DNA of 64,000 nucleotides from assembly GCF_030817075.1 (NCBI RefSeq), contig NZ_JAUSYU010000001.1, positions 1,550,001 to 1,614,000 on the forward strand, given 5' to 3'. Positions 8,453-16,058 of the stretch are shown one piece after another; the first letter of the stretch is position 1; every line of letters starts with the position of its first letter. The translations under genes were made by a program, and so were the position numbers. Source of the stretch: Arthrobacter sp. V1I9 (GTDB taxonomy: Bacteria > Actinomycetota > Actinomycetes > Actinomycetales > Micrococcaceae). The notes beneath the pieces were generated by a model. It saw only the letters and a list, made by a program, of their open reading frames with translations. It was not told the origin of the DNA and did no database searches.

Positions 8453-9391
8453 ATGGCCAATCAATCAACCTACGTGGATCAAGCGCTTACCAATGTCGCT
8501 AACGCGTGGTTCAACGATCAAGAAGACTTCATCGCTGAGAAGCTATTCCCAGTGGTGCCAGTCACCAAACCAACGTTCCTCATTCCAGAGTTCGGTAAGG
8601 AAAATCTCAACCTTCCAGCTAACTCTGTGCGTACAGGCCTATCTAAGGCTAAAAGCATCTCGCAGACTCGTTCATACAAGAACGCTCAGCCGCTTGAAGA
8701 GCACGCTCTATCGGGTTACGTCACCAAAGAGGACTACAAACTCACTGACGATCCGTTCAATCCTGAGTCCGACGAGACTGAAAACATCTTGTCTGTTATG
8801 GCCCTCATCGACGAGAAAGCCCTTGCTGACAAGCTAACCGACACAGCCGTCGTCACCAACAACCGCACCCTTACCGGTACAAGCCGTTGGTCTGACTACG
8901 AGAACTCAAATCCATTTGAGGACATCCGTACGGCAGTGACATCAAGCAAATTCATCAAGTACAACACCATGGCTTTGAGCCGCGAGGGTTACCTCTCACT
9001 GATCAGCCACCCAGACATCTTGGATCGCCTCAAATGGGCCCAGGGCGGTGCTGTGAGCCTTGAACAGCTCAAGCAACTGTTTGGTCCGTTCGGCATCAAG
9101 AACATTTACATCGGTCAGGCTCGCGCTAACTTCGGCGAAGAAGGTCTCGACGACGACATCCAGAACATCTGGGGCGACGACGTGCTGTTCGGCTTTGTAA
9201 CCGACAAGCCAAGCCGCAAGAGCGTCAACGGCGGTTACAAGTTCCAGCTTAAAGACTCACGCGAAGTCACGAAGGAATCGTTCAACAACCCATCTCACAC
9301 AGAAATCGTGGTCACTGACTACTACAACTACGAGATGATCATGGCCGACGCTTGGTACCTCTTGAAGGACGCGTTCGCGACGGGAGCTTAG
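8453..9391 (+). CDS. Major capsid protein
   Basis: 312 residues. The position after protease and decoration protein, the length and the composition (few Cys, many polar residues, no repeats) fit a major capsid subunit with an HK97-type fold, in the group of Mu-like/Rhizobium phage capsids. Visible segments include GYVTKEDYKLTDDPF and ENILSVMALIDEKALADKL, probably the spine region, and a C-terminal IVVTDYYNYEMIM. An AAGGAAGG element lies about 12 bases ahead of the start. No obvious N-terminal delta domain is present, consistent with the scaffold being supplied by the upstream gene. Confidence 0.85.
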   Translation: MANQSTYVDQALTNVANAWFNDQEDFIAEKLFPVVPVTKPTFLIPEFGKENLNLPANSVRTGLSKAKSISQTRSYKNAQPLEEHALSGYVTKEDYKLTDDPFNPESDETENILSVMALIDEKALADKLTDTAVVTNNRTLTGTSRWSDYENSNPFEDIRTAVTSSKFIKYNTMALSREGYLSLISHPDILDRLKWAQGGAVSLEQLKQLFGPFGIKNIYIGQARANFGEEGLDDDIQNIWGDDVLFGFVTDKPSRKSVNGGYKFQLKDSREVTKESFNNPSHTEIVVTDYYNYEMIMADAWYLLKDAFATGA

Positions 9392-9395
9392 TCGT

Positions 9396-9662
9396 ATGGC
9401 TAGTGGAACCAGCCTCATCAAGCGCATGAAGGGAGCAATTGCTCCGACCAACCTCAGGACCGTCGCCGTCACTGTAAACGCCGCTGCAAACAGCGGCACG
9501 GCAACAGTGAAGGCCGGCGCCAAGATCCTGGGCATCCTGCCAGCAGGTAACCAGGATCAGTTCGTCGACAACGTGGCATTGAGCGGTACAACCCTCACAG
9601 TTACCCTCGCTGCCGCTGCAACTGCGAACAACACTTTCAACGTAACCGTGCTGGAGGTATAG
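9396..9662 (+). CDS. Small virion-associated protein, unknown
   Basis: 88 residues, starting four bases after the capsid stop. After a short basic N-terminus (LIKRMKGAI) the sequence is beta-rich, with alternating Val/Thr/Ala strands and no cysteine. It lies between the major capsid gene and the coiled-coil protein, where head-decoration or head-fibre proteins are often found. I do not recognise a family. Intactness, coupling to its neighbours and phage-like codon use make it a confident gene of unknown role. Confidence 0.7.
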   Translation: MASGTSLIKRMKGAIAPTNLRTVAVTVNAAANSGTATVKAGAKILGILPAGNQDQFVDNVALSGTTLTVTLAAAATANNTFNVTVLEV

Positions 9663-9664
9663 CC

Positions 9665-10081
9665 ATGGCAGACACAGTAAAAGGTACAGCTAAGAGCGAG
9701 ATCAAGCTGGACGGCGTCGTTTACAAGGCAGGGGATACTCTCGAAGCTCCAAAGGCGACTATCAAGCGATTGATCCGCATTGGAGTACTCGAAGATCCAG
9801 CAGTCAAAGCAGCAGCAGAAAAAGCTGCCAAAGCAGAGACCGAGGCAGCTGAAGCTCAGGCTAAGGCGATCACGGACGAAGCGACTGCGGAGGCAGGCAA
9901 GATCGTGAAGGCAGCTGAAGCTCAGGCTAAGGAACTGACTGACACTGCTCTAACCGAAGCAACGGCTAAAGCTGAAAAGCTCGTCGCCGATGCAGAGGCT
10001 CAAGCAGCGAAAATCGTGAAGGATGCACAGGAGGCCGCTAAGAAGGCTTCTGAGACAAAGACGACTGCTACTACCAAATAG
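9665..10081 (+). CDS. Ala/Lys-rich coiled-coil head-region protein
   Basis: 138 residues. Residues 1-45 form a small beta domain (IKLDGVVYKAGDTLEAP) like those found in short head-tail proteins. The rest is a long Ala/Glu/Lys helix built from a roughly 22-residue unit (AAEAQAKxxTD), which corresponds to two 11-residue hendecads and predicts a coiled coil. At the DNA level a 23-base segment is repeated exactly, 66 bases apart. It is the last gene of the head module and is followed by a strong terminator. Possibly a head fibre or spacer; no family recognised. Confidence 0.7.
   Translation: MADTVKGTAKSEIKLDGVVYKAGDTLEAPKATIKRLIRIGVLEDPAVKAAAEKAAKAETEAAEAQAKAITDEATAEAGKIVKAAEAQAKELTDTALTEATAKAEKLVADAEAQAAKIVKDAQEAAKKASETKTTATTK
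9844..9932 (+). repeat. Two exact 23-bp direct repeats inside the coiled-coil gene
   Basis: Identical 23-base segments lie at 9844-9866 and 9910-9932. The 66-base offset equals 22 codons, so the repeat keeps frame and duplicates one 22-residue unit of the coiled coil. It suggests recent expansion by slippage or recombination. Confidence 0.85.
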
Positions 10082-10106
10082 AAGCTAGAACGTCACACAG
10101 ACAACG

Positions 10107-10131
10107 AGAGCGTCCGAGAGGGCGCTCTTTT
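10107..10131 (+). terminator. Rho-independent terminator after the head module
   Basis: A 9-bp stem (AGAGCGTCC with GGGCGCTCT, one G-U pair) with a GAGA loop is followed by TTTT. It separates the forward head operon from the reverse-strand accessory cassette, whose last gene ends at 10,133. Confidence 0.85.
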
Positions 10132-10132
10132 G

Positions 10133-10585
10133 CTATCTACGCTTCGCCATCTTGATTCTGAGTTGTTTGTGCCAAGCTACCTCCAAGTCGTGGATGCCCC
10201 GCAAGACTTCGAATGGAAGCTCACCAGGACTCACACTGTTTGGCTTCCCATGTTCCACAAGTACGTTTAGGCAACTTTCATAGAGCTTGTATGCCTTGTC
10301 TGCGACGTCTGGATTAGCTTTACCACGCAACGCTTTCCGTGCATTTTCGATGTTGTCCGCGTGACCTGACAGTCGTCCCATCTCCAGGTCGTTGCCCAGC
10401 TCATCAAAGTGGTGGTGGAAGCGAAGGGAAGTGAACTTGGTGGCGTTGTCTTGAATTATCAAGCACTGCTCTCGTATGTCTTCGCGATCCAACCGCTGGT
10501 CGGCACGGTTCTCGGATTGGAAGATGCTGACGATCTTCATGATGCCACTGCCCAGCTTGGCGAATAATCCTAGTTCAACTGACAT
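10133..10585 (-). CDS. Uncharacterised protein of the reverse-strand accessory cassette
   Basis: 150 residues, with a good GGGAGG site seven to eight bases before the ATG at 10,585. It is mostly helical and soluble, with a short hydrophobic N-terminus (LGLFAKLGSGIMKIVSIF), many charged residues, and an FHHHFDELGNDLEM segment. Its size and helical pattern loosely resemble the soluble part of the two upstream membrane proteins (10,642-11,271 and 11,314-11,994), so it may be a relative that has lost the membrane anchor. It is the last gene of a three-gene unit running against the late operon, typical for a moron. No known family recognised. Confidence 0.7.
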   Translation of the reverse strand: MSVELGLFAKLGSGIMKIVSIFQSENRADQRLDREDIREQCLIIQDNATKFTSLRFHHHFDELGNDLEMGRLSGHADNIENARKALRGKANPDVADKAYKLYESCLNVLVEHGKPNSVSPGELPFEVLRGIHDLEVAWHKQLRIKMAKRR

Positions 10586-10641
10586 TTCGGCCTCCCGTGC
10601 CCCATCCCGTGAGTATAGCCAAGCGCGTCACGATGGTTTGA

Positions 10642-11271
10642 TCAAGGCCGTTCGGAATCACCGTAGGTTCGGCCTAGTCGATCACCGATTAAATCCAGGA
10701 GAGAATCTTTGGCTTCTCGGAGCTCCTCCTCAGTAGCAGGATCGATCTCTGGAACCTTGATGATGCCCACACCGCTTGCTGCCCTCAGTGTATTAATAAA
10801 CGCCAGCTTCTCATTTTCGAAGTCTCGGATGCTGGCGGCGATGTCTTCCTCTTCCCCGAATGGAATCATCAAGACCAGGCAAGAGTTGAAGAGACCTTGC
10901 CCAGTCTTCATTGCGTCTTCCCGAGCAAACAACTCAAACTTTCGCCACTTTTCTCGGAGGTCAATCAGAGCGTCATGGATCGCCTGCAGGTAATCATTTG
11001 GCTCCAGGGCTCGGTGCTCCGTCTGTTGGCCCTTCACAACCTCTGCCAGATGGGTAGCGGCTTCAAGGTACTCCAGACCCACCGTGCGCATGTCGATCAT
11101 GATGCGCTCTTCTTTGTCCCGCTTTGCCTTTCGGTTATCGCTGGCACGTGTCGAGAGGAACGCTATAACGGCACCGATGAGCAGGAAGACGCCTGCCATG
11201 AGTGGGACGCCCCACCAGGGCGCACCAGTATCGGGCATGTTGATGATGACAGGGGGCGGGGTCGCGAGCAC
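10642..11271 (-). CDS. Membrane-anchored coiled-coil protein, PWWG paralogue 1
   Basis: 209 residues from a GTG at 11,271. A short outside N-terminus ends in GAPWWGVPLMAGVFLLIGAV, the start of a single membrane helix; the basic stretch after it (STRASDNRKAKRDKEER) puts the rest in the cytoplasm. The remaining ~150 residues are helical with charged heptads. The next gene upstream begins with the same plan (GPWWGEAAIAGGFLIIGALI), so the two are paralogues by the PWWG-x5-AG-x-FLIIGA motif. An N-anchored cytosolic helical domain suits a superinfection-exclusion or sensor role; that is inference. Not recognised as a named family. Confidence 0.72.
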   Translation of the reverse strand: MLATPPPVIINMPDTGAPWWGVPLMAGVFLLIGAVIAFLSTRASDNRKAKRDKEERIMIDMRTVGLEYLEAATHLAEVVKGQQTEHRALEPNDYLQAIHDALIDLREKWRKFELFAREDAMKTGQGLFNSCLVLMIPFGEEEDIAASIRDFENEKLAFINTLRAASGVGIIKVPEIDPATEEELREAKDSLLDLIGDRLGRTYGDSERP

Positions 11272-11313
11272 GAAGTGATCTTCTCACGCTCGGCCGTGTA
11301 GCCCACTGCTGGA

Positions 11314-11994
11314 TCAACGGCCCAGAAGGTAGCCGGCGAGAAGTAGGCAGAGGCTACCAACAACCAAAAGGCCAGTGTCGTTCGTGATGTCTTTGAGTGC
11401 TTTGCGTGTTGGGCCATGAGACTTCAACCAGATCACTAGCCTCTTACGCCAAGGCTTCTTTCCTATCTTGGATGCGGGCAGCTTCAAGGTCAGACGGACT
11501 TGGTCCACAACCTGTTGTCGAGTTGCCCAATACTCTTTCGAGTGACCTTCGGAGTCCTCGACGATGTTAGTGGCGAGGATGCATAAGTAGTGCCTCCTGG
11601 CGGCACGGATCAGGGGGTCCGGGGCCACAAACGAGAGTGGCTGAAGGGATTTGGATGCTGCGTTGCGCGCAGTATTAAGCACGGCTCCAGACTCTGACAG
11701 TTTCTCAAGATTTTGGCGGCCAGCCTCGACGGAATCGGGCTTTCTGGCCAGTACCTTTGCGTACTCCTTCTCCGCTTCCCAGTAGGCGTCCGCGTTAGTA
11801 AGAAAGACTGCACCGGCTTCGCGGATCTCGGCATCAAAACGACGGGACAGTTCACGCCGCGACTTCACGGCCTCGACGATCGCCGCGGTGATAAGGCTGA
11901 TCAGGGCACCGATGATGAGGAAGCCTCCGGCAATGGCGGCTTCACCCCACCACGGTCCCTCTTTAGCTGTTAGTAACTCCCACACTCGGTGCAC
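11314..11994 (-). CDS. Membrane-anchored coiled-coil protein, PWWG paralogue 2
   Basis: 226 residues from a GTG at 11,994 behind a GGGAGGG-type site. A PWWG motif leads into a membrane helix (AIAGGFLIIGALISLITA), followed by a charged helical domain (SRRELSRRFDAEIREAG) and, unlike its paralogue, a second hydrophobic helix at the very C-terminus (LLVVGSLCLLLAGYLLG). It is the first gene of the reverse-strand cassette, facing the forward small gene at 12,082 across an AT-rich 87-base gap that should hold divergent promoters. Both paralogues probably sit in the inner membrane of the lysogen. Role unknown; exclusion of other phages is a reasonable hypothesis. Confidence 0.72.
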   Translation of the reverse strand: MHRVWELLTAKEGPWWGEAAIAGGFLIIGALISLITAAIVEAVKSRRELSRRFDAEIREAGAVFLTNADAYWEAEKEYAKVLARKPDSVEAGRQNLEKLSESGAVLNTARNAASKSLQPLSFVAPDPLIRAARRHYLCILATNIVEDSEGHSKEYWATRQQVVDQVRLTLKLPASKIGKKPWRKRLVIWLKSHGPTRKALKDITNDTGLLVVGSLCLLLAGYLLGR

Positions 11995-12081
11995 ACTACC
12001 AGCCCTCCAGCCCTCCCTTTTAAATGGAGCGCGTTGGTGTTTAAATGAAAAATATAGATTACCAATAAGCGGAGAAACTTT

Positions 12082-12153
12082 ATGACTAATACCGATAATG
12101 TAACCCTAGACGTGCAGGACAGCACGATAGGTTCTGGAGATGGCAATGCCTAA
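12082..12153 (+). CDS. 23-residue leader ORF
   Basis: A GGAGA seven bases before an ATG opens a 23-codon frame (MTNTDNVTLDVQDSTIGSGD... ending at TAA 12,151-12,153). It overlaps the start of the following structural gene by eight bases in another frame. It has a better-placed ribosome site than expected by chance and may couple translation of the next gene. The peptide itself has no recognisable features. Confidence 0.4.
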   Translation: MTNTDNVTLDVQDSTIGSGDGNA

Positions 12154-12511
12154 GTTTGCGAACGACTCTATTATGGACGCAGCTTTAGACGTTATTGCAA
12201 CGGGGACTATTCTCACCGTTTGTAGTGCGCAGCCAACGACGCGGACTGAAGCAACCACTACCTACAAGCTAGCTGACGTGGTTATCGACGGCGGCGACTT
12301 CACAAAGGCGAACGGTACTACCAGTGGACGAAAGGTCACTGTCGGACAGCAAGCTGACGTGCCCGTAGATAGCTCAGGAACAGCAACGCACATCGCTGTG
12401 TGCGACGGAACAAACCTCCTCTACGTAACTACATGCACATCCCAAGCACTCACCAGTGGCAATACCGTAACTGTGCCAGCTTGGGCTGTTGAGATTGGTG
12501 ATCCAACCTAA
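12146..12511 (+). CDS. Phage structural protein, unknown (head-tail region)
   Basis: 121 residues from the ATG at 12,146; GGAG at 12,136-12,139 is spaced six bases from it, whereas the ATG at 12,140 would be immediately next to the site. The protein is beta-rich with a hydrophobic N-terminal helix (IMDAALDVIATGTILTVC) and repeated Thr/Val strands, resembling small Ig-like or virion surface proteins found next to head completion genes. It restarts the forward late operon after the reverse cassette. No family recognised; role inferred from position only. Confidence 0.7.
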   Translation: MPKFANDSIMDAALDVIATGTILTVCSAQPTTRTEATTTYKLADVVIDGGDFTKANGTTSGRKVTVGQQADVPVDSSGTATHIAVCDGTNLLYVTTCTSQALTSGNTVTVPAWAVEIGDPT

Positions 12512-12515
12512 GCCC

Positions 12516-12620
12516 ATGAGAGCCAAGGCGTTTCGCAATATTGAAGTTGCCGTCGGATTGGGTCTTTACGTGGGCTTCTTCGTCCTGGCCTGGGGATTCT
12601 TAGATGGCTACGTTCGGTAA
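12516..12620 (+). CDS. 34-residue membrane peptide
   Basis: An ATG four bases after the stop of the preceding gene opens a frame encoding a basic N-terminus (MRAKAFRN), a continuous hydrophobic helix (VAVGLGLYVGFFVLAWGFL) and a short tail, ending at TAA 12,618-12,620. It overlaps the next gene by 17 bases in another frame. There is no clear ribosome site, so translation would depend on coupling. The charge-helix pattern is non-random, which supports a real small membrane protein, perhaps related to the accessory membrane proteins just upstream. Confidence 0.5.
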   Translation: MRAKAFRNIEVAVGLGLYVGFFVLAWGFLDGYVR

Positions 12621-13959
12621 GACGACCAACGGCGCATCAAATACTCTTCATAACGCCAATCGTAAAATCCTGTCGCAGGCCATTCTCTCTGAAGCAGCCC
12701 TTCTGACCTCCATGACGATTCGTGGGCGCACTGGAACGGCGGGTTCGAAGAACTGGAAGGGCGTCATCTATTCGGATGTCGCCGGTGCTCCTAGCGCCTT
12801 GCTGACCACCAGCGTGGAAGGAACAGTCACCGGGACAACCGTGCAGTCCTACACAGCAAACTTTGCTGGCGAGCCATTAGCGGCGGGCACGTACTGGATC
12901 GGATGGATTCACAATGGTGATGGCACAATCGCCGCCCACCCGTATCGCGATAACACGGCGGGCCTAGCCCTATCTAATACGGATAGCTACTCTGATGGCC
13001 CGGCTAACCCCGCAGGAGCAATGGCGGCTCTGGCTGGTCCCATAGATGCCTACGTGACCTATACACCTGCTGCGGGTGGCACGACGCTCGTCGCTTCTGA
13101 TGCTAATCACTCACAGTCAGCCGGCGCGCTTGCGCTGGTGCAGAGTAGTAGCCTGGCGGTCAATAGCTCCACTCACGCACAAGATGCCTTCAGTCCAACT
13201 CTCACGGAGGCCGCTCTCCTCACCGTGGCCAGCGCCTTGCAGTTTCATTCGAGCGCTGCAGCCGATCTAACTCAGGCGTTCACGCTGGCTCCACAGAACT
13301 CATCCCACCTTCACAGCGCACTGACGGCGACGCTGACTCAGCGGCACAGCGTGGAGGTCGCGAGTAGCAATCACGCTCATCAGGTTTCGGTTCTCACTCT
13401 GGCTAGCGCCTCAAGCTTGGTAGTTGCCTCAGCTGCTCATGTCCAGATTGCTGATGCCGCCAACCTAGGCCAGGCGCAACAGCTTGGCGTTGCTGACAGC
13501 TATTTCTCTCATGAAGCTGCCTCGCAGATGCTGGAACAGGAGCACATCCTCACTGTCGCCAACTGCATGCAGGGCATGGTCCTCGGTTCAGTCACGACCG
13601 TTGCCGATACCGCCCTCACTATTGCCAGTGCCCAACACGGACAGATAGCCAGCGCAGTGGAGCTCTCCGGAAGCAGCTCGCTGACCGTCGAAAGCGCGAT
13701 ACATCAGCAGTCAACGACGGCTATCGCTATTGCCCAAGCGCATCAACTCTCTGTTGCGTCGCCCTCGCAGGCAATGACGACTGACATCCTGTTGCTGGCC
13801 TATGCCTCTGTCTTCGGAGTGCCGACAACCATGACGAGTCATTCGAGACGGTCATTACTTATCAATCAATCACAAGCAGGCATTTTAGTGGCTATTGATA
13901 AAGAGGTGCTATTGACCAATCAAGCTAATCCAACGATACTAAGAACAAATAAGCGGTAA
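12604..13959 (+). CDS. Virion protein with eleven tandem 22-residue repeats
   Basis: 451 residues. Residues 1-155 look like a beta-sandwich (GVIYSDVAGAPSALL, GTYWIGWIHNGDG), perhaps a binding or capsid-docking domain. Residues 162-403 consist of exactly eleven 22-residue units of the form L-x-V-x-S-x-x-H-x-Q/H-x-A, ending in a short strand. The regular period and small residues predict a beta-solenoid or trimeric shaft; the recurring His and Gln/His at unit positions 8 and 10 could form ladders or bind metal as HxH motifs do in some phage spikes. A 48-residue tail follows. Repeat proteins of this general style occur as head or tail fibres in actinophages; the exact role is unknown. Confidence 0.75.
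   Translation: MATFGKTTNGASNTLHNANRKILSQAILSEAALLTSMTIRGRTGTAGSKNWKGVIYSDVAGAPSALLTTSVEGTVTGTTVQSYTANFAGEPLAAGTYWIGWIHNGDGTIAAHPYRDNTAGLALSNTDSYSDGPANPAGAMAALAGPIDAYVTYTPAAGGTTLVASDANHSQSAGALALVQSSSLAVNSSTHAQDAFSPTLTEAALLTVASALQFHSSAAADLTQAFTLAPQNSSHLHSALTATLTQRHSVEVASSNHAHQVSVLTLASASSLVVASAAHVQIADAANLGQAQQLGVADSYFSHEAASQMLEQEHILTVANCMQGMVLGSVTTVADTALTIASAQHGQIASAVELSGSSSLTVESAIHQQSTTAIAIAQAHQLSVASPSQAMTTDILLLAYASVFGVPTTMTSHSRRSLLINQSQAGILVAIDKEVLLTNQANPTILRTNKR
13087..13812 (+). repeat. Eleven 22-codon protein repeats (66-bp period)
   Basis: The repeat is clear at protein level (L at unit position 1, V at 3, H at 8, Q/H at 10) and keeps an exact 66-base period for eleven units without indels. 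DNA copies have diverged at synonymous and other sites, so the array is old and not a recent tandem expansion. Confidence 0.85.
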
Positions 13960-13968
13960 CTAAAATCA

Positions 13969-14862
13969 ATGTCTACAACACTTCAAATAGAATCATTCGG
14001 AGAAATAAATCTAAGAGAGCGAACCGAGCTTAGTGCTGACTATGCGCCGGAAACGCTAGTCCTAGAAGTCAAAAGCTCTGAGGGTTATGCGCCTGGGCAA
14101 ACCATCTACGTCGGACTATTATCGCGTGAGGGCGTTGAGAAGGCCGTCATTGATTCCGTCGTTGATGCAACGACAATCGGTCTAACCCAAGCACTCAAGC
14201 TGCCACACACGCGCTATGAGCCCGTCACAGCTGTACTTGGAGACTTGATCCATGTCTACCGTGCTGCAAACAGCAACGGTTCTGTTCCCGCCGATGATGC
14301 CTTCACGGTCTTGGCCACCCGCTCGATCAATGCTGATCACCAGTCCACCTATTTCACAGATTCAGCTGGCAACAGCGACTTTTGGTACCGCTTCACGTAC
14401 TACAACGCCACAACGCTCGATGAGACTGACCTGGCCGACTCTGAACCGGTACGCGGTGACGACTTCGGCCACTATGTGTCTGTATCAGAGATTCGTAACC
14501 TGGCTGGCTTTGAGAATGCTTTCAACTTAAAGGACGTGACGATCGACCATTGGCGTCGGGCAGCCGAAACCGAGATCAATAGTGCATTAGCTGGTGCCTA
14601 TACCGTTCCGTTCAATCCAGTGCCGGCCCTCGTCAAGAGCCTGACACTAGAGCTCGCGGCCGCACTCCTGCTGGCGGATGCGTATGGCAGCGGCGCCTAT
14701 GGCACTCGCCTCAAGGACGCCAGGGCCAAAATCACTGCATACGGTGACAAAACGGCGGTGGTTACGGACGAAAACGGGCAATCGCTCTCGACATCCAACT
14801 CAGTTACGGGGTACCCAGATGCTGATGCGCCTCGATCCTTTTACGTAGGGCAGACCTTTTAG
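13969..14862 (+). CDS. Head completion/adaptor protein, DUF1320-like C-terminus
   Basis: 297 residues. The N-terminal 150 residues are beta-rich (GYAPGQTIYVGLL, SDFWYRFTYYN) and look like an extra domain. The C-terminal ~130 residues (SVSEIRNLAGF, DHWRRAAETEINSALAGAY, PALVKSLTLELAAALLL) resemble the helical Mu gp36/DUF1320 group of connector adaptors, which bind under the portal and close the head. Its position before the tail completion genes agrees. The fusion of a beta domain to the adaptor is unusual and may project from the neck. Call based on pattern and order. Confidence 0.65.
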   Translation: MSTTLQIESFGEINLRERTELSADYAPETLVLEVKSSEGYAPGQTIYVGLLSREGVEKAVIDSVVDATTIGLTQALKLPHTRYEPVTAVLGDLIHVYRAANSNGSVPADDAFTVLATRSINADHQSTYFTDSAGNSDFWYRFTYYNATTLDETDLADSEPVRGDDFGHYVSVSEIRNLAGFENAFNLKDVTIDHWRRAAETEINSALAGAYTVPFNPVPALVKSLTLELAAALLLADAYGSGAYGTRLKDARAKITAYGDKTAVVTDENGQSLSTSNSVTGYPDADAPRSFYVGQTF

Positions 14863-14864
14863 CC

Positions 14865-15320
14865 ATGAGTGAGATCCGTGTCCGAATCCATGGCGACAAG
14901 GAGCTGGTTGAAAAGTTCCGCTCTTTCACGGGCTCGCAGATGGACTTATCACGCTCGATGGAAGCAACCGGCCTCTACCTCACCCGCTTCTTCGCTGGTG
15001 AAGTCTTTGCTTCTCGCGGTGGTGTCATCGGTAGGAGGTGGCTAAGACTGAACGACAACTATGCAGCCTGGAAAGCTCGCCGCTGGCCGGGACGTCCGCC
15101 GCTTATACGCACAGGCCTCATGAATAGGAGCTTCAAGCACAAGTCAACGCAGCTCACGACGTCGCTCTGGAATGAAGCCAAGTACTTCGACTACCACCAG
15201 GATGGCCGCGGGGTTCCGCAGCGCGTGATGATGCGCGTTGACCAGGCCCGCGAAGCCCGAATCGTGAAGTACATCGTCTCTGATCTGACTACCCAGATGG
15301 ATCAGAAGGGGCTGCTCTAA
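14865..15320 (+). CDS. Virion morphogenesis/tail completion protein (Mu gpG or HK97 gp10-like)
   Basis: 151 residues, starting two bases after the preceding stop. Segments RRWLRLNDNYAAWKARRWPG, PLIRTGLMNRSF and YHQDGRGVPQRVMM follow the pattern of phage virion morphogenesis proteins: a basic helix, an R-T-G-x-L motif, and an H-x-x-G-x-G-x-P-x-R motif near the end. Such proteins sit at the neck and help join head and tail. The stop overlaps the next start (TAATG), so translation is coupled. Confidence 0.8.
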   Translation: MSEIRVRIHGDKELVEKFRSFTGSQMDLSRSMEATGLYLTRFFAGEVFASRGGVIGRRWLRLNDNYAAWKARRWPGRPPLIRTGLMNRSFKHKSTQLTTSLWNEAKYFDYHQDGRGVPQRVMMRVDQAREARIVKYIVSDLTTQMDQKGLL

Positions 15321-15841
15321 TGTCCGCGTCGGCCGAGAGCACTACTAGCCGCATCCTGCAGCTCATGAAGGACACCTTTGGTGAGAAGTTCAAGATCTAC
15401 TACGACGGTGATCCGGAAGCGATTCCTACGTTCAACCTTCCCTGTCTCATCGTCACGCAAACAACCTCTGAAGTAACCGAGTCGGCAATGAACGAGGACG
15501 ATGTCACGGACGAGATCACCGTAAAAGTAGTTCTGAACAAGCGCGATGACTTCTCTGGCGACAAGGTCGATCCCCTTAATCTCACAGATAAGAAGATCCG
15601 AGATTTAGTGATGATGCGCGACGTGAAAACGAGACAGTACGATGACCGAACGGTCGTAGGCGCAATCCGGAAGTACGGTGTCGATGGTGCCCGCCAAGAT
15701 GAGGGCGTTGATGGCGTCGCCCCTAGTCTCAGGATTGAATTCGGAATCAATCCACGTCCGGCCGCAGATGCCGATTATGCTGACCTCACTTCTGAAGGAC
15801 ATGTCACCTTCTCTATTCAGTACTCGCTCGACACTGATTAG
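15320..15841 (+). CDS. Probable tail terminator protein
   Basis: 173 residues. The size, mixed alpha/beta content and position between the virion morphogenesis protein and the tail tube gene fit a tail terminator, the ring that stops tube growth. Visible segments are EAIPTFNLPCLIVTQTT and a C-terminal GHVTFSIQYSLDTD strand, which is common in terminators. There is an acidic central region. No firm family match by eye. Confidence 0.6.
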   Translation: MSASAESTTSRILQLMKDTFGEKFKIYYDGDPEAIPTFNLPCLIVTQTTSEVTESAMNEDDVTDEITVKVVLNKRDDFSGDKVDPLNLTDKKIRDLVMMRDVKTRQYDDRTVVGAIRKYGVDGARQDEGVDGVAPSLRIEFGINPRPAADADYADLTSEGHVTFSIQYSLDTD

Positions 15842-15878
15842 CCTTTAACAAGTAACGCGATTGATATACATTGAAGTT

Positions 15879-16058
15879 ATGGCAAAGCAAATGAAAGAAC
15901 AGAAGTCAACAATTGAAGTAGCTGAAGCCGTTGTTAGTCCCAAAAGAAAGTATTTCCTTCCAATAGAGGGGGTGACTGTTGAGGCCGATGACGCGCTGGA
16001 AGCTGCCGCAAAAGCAAAGCAGCAGAAAGAAGCAGAGGTAGGTGATGACAGCATTTAA
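15879..16058 (+). CDS. Small protein before the tail tube gene
   Basis: 59 residues from the ATG at 15,879; a TTG at 15,861 would add six residues but ATTGAAG lies close before the ATG. The peptide is charged, with a KRKYFLPIEGVTVEAD core and an Ala/Lys helix (ALEAAAKAKQQKE) at the end. Its last 14 bases overlap the tail tube gene. Small acidic/basic proteins at this position are common in siphovirus tail modules, but their function is not settled. Confidence 0.6.
   Translation: MAKQMKEQKSTIEVAEAVVSPKRKYFLPIEGVTVEADDALEAAAKAKQQKEAEVGDDSI

Noticed and set aside
13087-13812. Possible CRISPR-like or direct DNA repeat array
   Set aside because: The 66-base period is in the protein only; DNA copies are diverged and there are no unique spacers. 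No CRISPR array was seen anywhere in the window.
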